From: Endothia cerciana
Lineage: Eukaryota > Ascomycota > Sordariomycetes > Diaporthales > Cryphonectriaceae
NCBI GenBank assembly: GCA_026119935.1
Contig: JALRMH010000012.1
Coordinates: forward strand, 434,001-498,000
Direction: 5' to 3'
Length of the DNA stretch: 64,000 nucleotides
Below, piece by piece: positions 59,191 through 64,000 of the stretch; the stretch's first letter is position 1, and each line of letters begins with the position of its first letter. A program made the translations under genes and the position numbers. Below the pieces are notes generated by a model, which searched no databases, was not told where the DNA came from, and saw only the letters and a list, made by a program, of their open reading frames with translations.

Positions 59191-60892
59191 GAACAGGCGC
59201 GGCCGCGGTTTGTCTCGCCCGGTCGAGATGGAACGTCTACTACATAGATACAGAGAGGCACACTTGAGATCTTGTGCCTCATATATATATGCCCCAGCAG
59301 AAGACAGACAGGTGGCTATTTGATATGCTTCTCCCTTTCTTCTTCTTTGGTTGGGGGGGAGGGGGGTGCAGGATACATACGACTGAGAGTCCGTCATGGG
59401 CCATTGTGTAGTACGGACGGTCTCTCACTGTGGTTGATCTACTATCGCGTGTGCGGAGTTGTACGAGCCGCAGCCTGTGAGCTGTATATGAGCAAGAAGC
59501 TACACTTAGAGAGGATGCCGTGTCCGGTCTCGAACCGCGTCTAGTAAAACAGGCCCGTGGTCACCATGGTTCCCCCCCCCCCCCCCAACCCCGTGCCCTG
59601 TACACCGTGTAGCGCCTAAGTCTGCCCAGGAGGTAGATGGCTTCCACGCGGCGGCCGTTCAGTCAGTCTGTGCCCTCCCCCCCCCCCCCTTTTTTCCCAA
59701 GGGCAGGGAAGCGCACCCGGCATCCATCACGTATCGGACTGACGAGGCTTGTTCCTGTTTTCCTCCTCCGCTTTGTAGTAATATCTGGCTTCTTCGCGGA
59801 CCCCGATACTCTGGGAAACCCCATCCAGGCTACTGCTGCGCACGGGTGATGCGAGATCAGACAGACATGCAGGCTCGGTAGGTTCCGGGCGCGCAGCCCG
59901 GTTTCGGTGTCCACCTTTCTTCTTTTGCTTCTCCTCTGTTCCCTTTCTCTCTCTCTTTCCTCAATCTCCTTAAGGTCCTGGTCACCGTAGGAGCTTGTAC
60001 ATCACAATAAATTATATCATCTGTTGTGAGTAAATCTCGTCAAGAGCGGGAGCAGAAAGTTTCGTCGCCAGTGGGTTGGTTGCCTCGTGGTTGAGCCCAG
60101 GTGGTGCGCAGCAACCACGCCCGTCTTCCTCGCGTGATGCCGGATTGGCCAGCCGTAGGTCTGCCTGCCCTGCAGCAGATGCTACCGTTTCCCCAAGCAT
60201 GAAGTAATATTCCGACTGTTACAATGCAACGGACTGGTGTTTCAACAGGGACATTGACTAGGGTCTGGTCGTGCCATGGTAGGGAATGCCAGGCAGGGTT
60301 CACCAGGGCAACGAACTCAGAAAAGCGGACCGCTTCGTGTTATGGTGATGCAAACATGCAAATGTATTCCTGACAATAAATGCAGACACAAGCCAATCAT
60401 CCAACCGGCTACCCTATGACCCGAGAGCGAGGCCCGTATGTAAAGAATTAGACGATAATCAATGCTTGCTTGCTTCCTTCCGCCGCTGCCGCCTCTCATC
60501 ATAGCTTGTTGCTATCCCTTCCTGAGGCTGCTGATGTTCCCTGCCCATCTCTGCCTTCTGCCAGTCCTCAACTAAATGAGATGCTCATGGAGCAAAATGG
60601 AAGGCCAACTAAGGGGTATATACTCGAGCCCCAATTCAAAAGTCGGGAGCAATGAAGCAATGCTCCCGTATCACCGATGTCGCCAAACGCGGTCGCGACT
60701 AGCATTGCTTGCTTCCCAACTCCGCTCACTTTGGATATTTCCACCTGTTTGATATCCCTTATTGAACGCCGTTGCGGTATGCAAGAAGAACAGCACGTGG
60801 AGGGGTTCGTAACGGTCATGTAGCTCGTTCATTGCATTGGTCCGGGCTGGCGCCCGGACCCATGGTACGAATCATTGTCAACCCTGGCTTGT

Positions 60893-63030
60893 TCATATCG
60901 CACCAGAAAGCTTCCGTGCCGTGTTGGCCGCTGCTGCTGTGGGGCTGGTCATGCTGCCGACACGCCCGCTGGTCTTGCGGACACCGGACGGCCCTTTGCC
61001 TTCGCTGCCGCGACTGTTGCCCCGGACTTTGGTGAGGACTACACCCGCCGAGGCGGAGCGCAGAGGGGTCTTTGCGGCCTTGGCCTTGCTGTTGAGAGAG
61101 CTGCCGATATTCTCGGCGTCGTTGGATGCGTCGTCATCGATCAAGGACGTGTAGATGCTGGTCGTGGTGGTCGTGTGGCTAATGGAGCGTGACTTGCCGG
61201 AGTTGGGCGAGATAGAGGCCCTCCGCGCCGTACGCATCCGCAAGTGCGTCTCCTCGTCGGACTCGCCGTTGCTGGGCGAGTTCCGCTTCTTGACGGACAC
61301 TATCTCCAGATCTTCTTGGACCCCACAGTTCTCCTCCATGGCAGCCCGGGGTATGCCACGGCTGCTGGGAGGATAATGACGGGTCTTCCGCGGCTGACCT
61401 GGTGTCGGTGCTGGAAGATAGCTCTCCTGGTCTGCGGTAATGTTTGTCCGGTCGTTTTCCACCTCGCCCAGGGGTGTCCTGTTGGAGGCGCTGCGGGATG
61501 GCGTCGAGGTCTTGCTTGGGCTCCGGCCGATGTTGGCTTTGTGAATGGTACGGACAGGCGTGCTTGGGTTGGCGTTGGCCGCGGCCGCCGCGGCCGCCGC
61601 CATCTCCTTGCGAAGCCTCCTCTCAATCCGCTCCTCGACCCACCACTCCCGGAAGACACCCTGGTTGAGGTGAAGCCAGTGCTGTTGCGGTCCGACGACC
61701 ATCCCTGGTCGCATGAACCTCATATAGCCGATGACCTCGTCGGCGGTGAAGCCATATCTGTAGATGAGGTAGGCGCCAATCAAGCACCCCGTGCGGCCAA
61801 GTCCCGCCTTGCAGTGGACAGCGATGCCCCTCTTTTTCACGGTGATCATCTCATGTGCTAACCGGATGAACTTGCGCACGGTCGGCATCGCTGGGCAAGT
61901 GCCATCCTCGAAGATCATGTCCAGATGTGTGATACCCAGACCCTCGAAGTATGATGGTGAGTATAGTTCCGAGTTGAGACGCACGACGAGGCCGATGTTG
62001 CGCTCGGAGAAGTGCTTCAGGACATTCTTGAACGGCTGCGGCAGCGTCGGGTGATCATCGACGGCGGCCAATGTCTTGGGCACCGTCTCCCAGAGTTCGG
62101 AGCTCTCCGGTATCTTGGCGACTGGCTCGTGCTGGGGCGAGGCAAAGGCCAGGAAGTTCGGGGTGATCCAGTTGAAGTCTCCGTGCTCGACGCGCTCGAA
62201 CCGCTCGTACTCGTCCAGGTCGAAGTTCTCCAGGGCGCAGACGCCCTCCTCCTTGGCCTTCCAGACGCCATAAACAACATCCTGGACGGTGATGCCGTAG
62301 TCGGCCTGACTGTATCCGGCGTCACGGAAGGGCATCAGCGGCGGGTCGACCTGAGCAATCGGTGCCAGGGCCAGGTGTGGTGGCCAGGACTGGATCAGGA
62401 CCATGTAGCACGCCAGCAGGGTAGAGGCATTGGCACGGCCTGTGAGATGGGTCAGCTTCCTGTCATGCATCGCACTCGTACCGCGGGCCGAGCCACTCAC
62501 TCCTAGGGTCCGCCCTGCTCCAGAACACAACCGGTCTGTCCTTGTTCTTGTCGGCACCGAGAATCTCATGGAACTGCAGCGCAAACCTGTAAAGGTGGCC
62601 GATGTGGAATGGGCCGAAGTCATGGTGGAAGTTGTTGTAGAGCAGGGTGTCGTCAACGGTGAAGTAGTAAGGCTGCTTGTAGGCTGGCTTCTGCACCGCC
62701 TGAGGGCCATGACCGGCTCTCTGTGACCGCTTGCCAGGTGATCTTATGGGGCCTTCGGGATAAGGGAAGAGGGTATCCTCGTTAGGCGGATGTATGTACG
62801 AGGCGAGGTACAGGCGGTCTTGGGAGTAAGTTAGCAGGGATACTGGCAAAGACTGATAGAGGCAGTGATCTGGGACCGCAGGATCTGAAGTCCCCATGGT
62901 GGCAATTGCGCCGCCAAAGTTGCAGAAATTCTCCATTGGCAGTCGCGAATGAGGGAACCGAACGGGTTTCAAGATCTCATTGCGGCGTGTGAAATTCGAT
63001 GCTGGGGGGGGGGGGGGGAGAGAGAGAGAG

Positions 63031-63064
<34 letters not shown>

Positions 63065-63180
63065 TGTGTGTGTTTGTGTGTGCAGCGCTGCAGCGGCAGC
63101 GGCAGCGGTGAAGCTGCAGTGAACGTACCTGGAATGTACTCGATAATCTGCCCCAGGTTGGAGCTCTTGGTAGGGCCCAT
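60893..63180 (-). CDS. CDC14: Cdc14-family dual-specificity protein phosphatase, 3 exons
   Basis: Minus-strand exons 63180-63129, 62818-62501 and 62439-60893 give 638 residues. Exon 1 reads MGPTKSSNLGQIIEYIP and joins DRLYLASYIHPP in phase; exon 2 ends ADPR-S and exon 3 continues RANASTLLACYM, matching the Cdc14 N-terminal domain. The catalytic domain has FEDGTCP with general-acid Asp302, HCKAGLGRTGCLIGAYL with nucleophile Cys333 and Arg339, and the downstream FMRPGMVVGPQQHWL. The low-complexity C-terminal half (from about 410) is Ser/Thr/Arg-rich, as expected for a regulated tail. Cdc14 dephosphorylates CDK substrates in mitotic exit, cytokinesis and DNA repair and shuttles between nucleus/nucleolus and cytoplasm. 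Intron 1 is 310 nt and carries a compound microsatellite; intron 2 is 61 nt. Confidence 0.93.
63004..63082. repeat. G15-(AG)n-(TG)n compound microsatellite in CDC14 intron 1
   Basis: Fifteen G, then about eight AG, then about two dozen TG units interrupted by TTTG. In the sense of CDC14 it reads (CA)n(CT)nC15, inside its first intron and upstream of the branch site GCTAAC. Confidence 0.9.
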
Positions 63181-64000
63181 GGCTGTTTACTGCCGCCGTC
63201 TATGGCCTGGCGACTGATTCTGGTCTGAACTGGGCCTCCTGGGACAATCTGATGTCGAGTAAGGAGCCAATTTGTCGCCAATGTCCAGAGGGGAGAGGGG
63301 AAGCGCCGCGGCGGTTTTGAACTCAAGAGAGTACTAATGTGTAAGCGTGTGGTGGTGACCTCGGGACCCGGCGGCAGAGCAGAATATCGGTGGCTGGGGA
63401 CGGGGGGGGGGGGGCGCCGGCGTCGTAGGGCTATCAGGATTGATCCAGGAACCCAAAACAAGTCCAGAGGGCGCAAGGGGACCAATGCGCGTGCAGCCCA
63501 GACTGCGAGAAAATATTATGGTTCAGCCCGGTAGGCGATGTTTCGAGTGTGGGAGACAGGAGCTGGAAGATCGGCGATGTCCCCTTTCGACGATATGCAG
63601 CCAATGCAACTCGCTATGCAGCCTCTGGTACGAGGGAGGAGCTAAGAGGTGATGGGAGAGTGGAGTCGCAGGCCAACCTTGACGGGCCGGCGGTGGTATA
63701 GGAAACACTTGATGCCTGTAGAGGAGGAGGAGGAGGAGGAGGAGGAGGAGGAGGAAAAAAAACAACCAGCAACAGCTCCAGGATGGCAACCAGACAACGG
63801 ACGGGCTTCTCTTTAATTATGTTGGACAAGTTTCCTGGTTGCGGTGTGGCGACGGTAGGAGTCCGTGGGAGGAGGAGGTGCAAGCAAGCTCTAGTTTGTT
63901 GCCCTGCTCTAAATAAGGAAGACGGGCAGAGAGAGCTCGAGCTCTGTGCTGGCTTCCCAATGTTATTGCCCGGCAATCCCTGGCGCTGCTGTGCCCGGCC
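63181..64000. other. Upstream region of CDC14 to the window edge
   Basis: Probably the promoter and 5' UTR of CDC14. It holds a G13 run (63402-63414) and a (GAG)n tract (63721-63755). No gene seen. Confidence 0.5.
63721..63755. repeat. (GAG)n trinucleotide tract
   Basis: About eleven GAG/AGG triplets followed by A8, about 550 bp upstream of CDC14. Confidence 0.9.

Larger units (their letters stand above)
55281..60892. other. About 5.6 kb with only a doubtful coding fragment
   Basis: Apart from the fragment at 58785-59190, no gene is supported. It contains a (TC)n microsatellite (56776-56804), a C8G11 palindrome (59034-59052), and C15 and C13 runs at 59572-59586 and 59677-59689. The right end is the 3' side of CDC14. 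Confidence 0.5.

Noticed and set aside
58494..59282. Minus-strand 262-residue frame
   Set aside because: Arg/Gly/Pro-rich, includes the reverse of the CnGn palindrome; codon use fits the plus strand better.
1..64000. CRISPR array, bacterial operons, ribosome binding sites, rRNA, 5S rRNA
   Set aside because: Looked for and not seen; the gene structure is eukaryotic and no evenly spaced direct repeats or rRNA-like segments were found.

Overview
This window comes from a filamentous ascomycete, probably in the Sordariomycetes (inference). The evidence is short spliceosomal introns (54 to 310 nt, GTRNGT donors, CTRAC-like branch sites), a Zn2Cys6 transcription factor of a fungal-only type, a Cdc14 phosphatase with fungal gene layout, a CRT10-family protein, a fungal TauD-type dioxygenase, a frizzled-like fungal receptor, and high-GC coding DNA with strong third-position GC. 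No prokaryotic operon layout, viral genes or complete transposon were seen.

Layout. (1) 1-5.9 kb: an SDR oxidoreductase at the left edge, a spliced tRNA-Glu(CTC), and a four-exon NAD-binding epimerase-like gene. (2) 5.9-16 kb: a roughly 10 kb stretch with no supportable gene and many simple repeats. (3) 16-25 kb, the densest part, all on the plus strand: a seven-helix frizzled/smoothened-like receptor, a membrane-anchored or secreted GH5 glycoside hydrolase, and a CRT10-like regulator. (4) 25-41 kb: a four-exon TauD/TfdA dioxygenase (minus) and an eight-exon Zn2Cys6 transcription factor (minus) that becomes visible only after splicing is reconstructed. (5) 41-50.6 kb: another stretch without a supportable gene. 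(6) 50.6-63.2 kb: a degenerate kinase-like protein (plus), a SWIM-finger protein (minus), a doubtful coding fragment, and CDC14 (minus).

Ten protein genes in 64 kb, about a quarter of the bases coding, is sparse for such a fungus. The genes do not form an obvious pathway or biosynthetic cluster. Cdc14 and the CRT10-like protein point to cell-cycle and dNTP control, the receptor and GH5 enzyme to sensing and the cell surface, and the oxidoreductases to general metabolism.

The most unusual signals are these. There are at least twenty G or C homopolymer runs of 12 or more bases, all outside exons and four inside introns. The transcription factor has a 54-nt stop-free intron placed exactly between two zinc-ligand cysteines, and its N-terminus carries a five-copy QADHYSHHH-type repeat. 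A 33-codon CAG/CAA tract lies upstream of the dioxygenase, and the kinase-like protein has degraded catalytic motifs. Exon boundaries were worked out by eye from splice signals, reading frame and family resemblance; no transcript data or database search was available.
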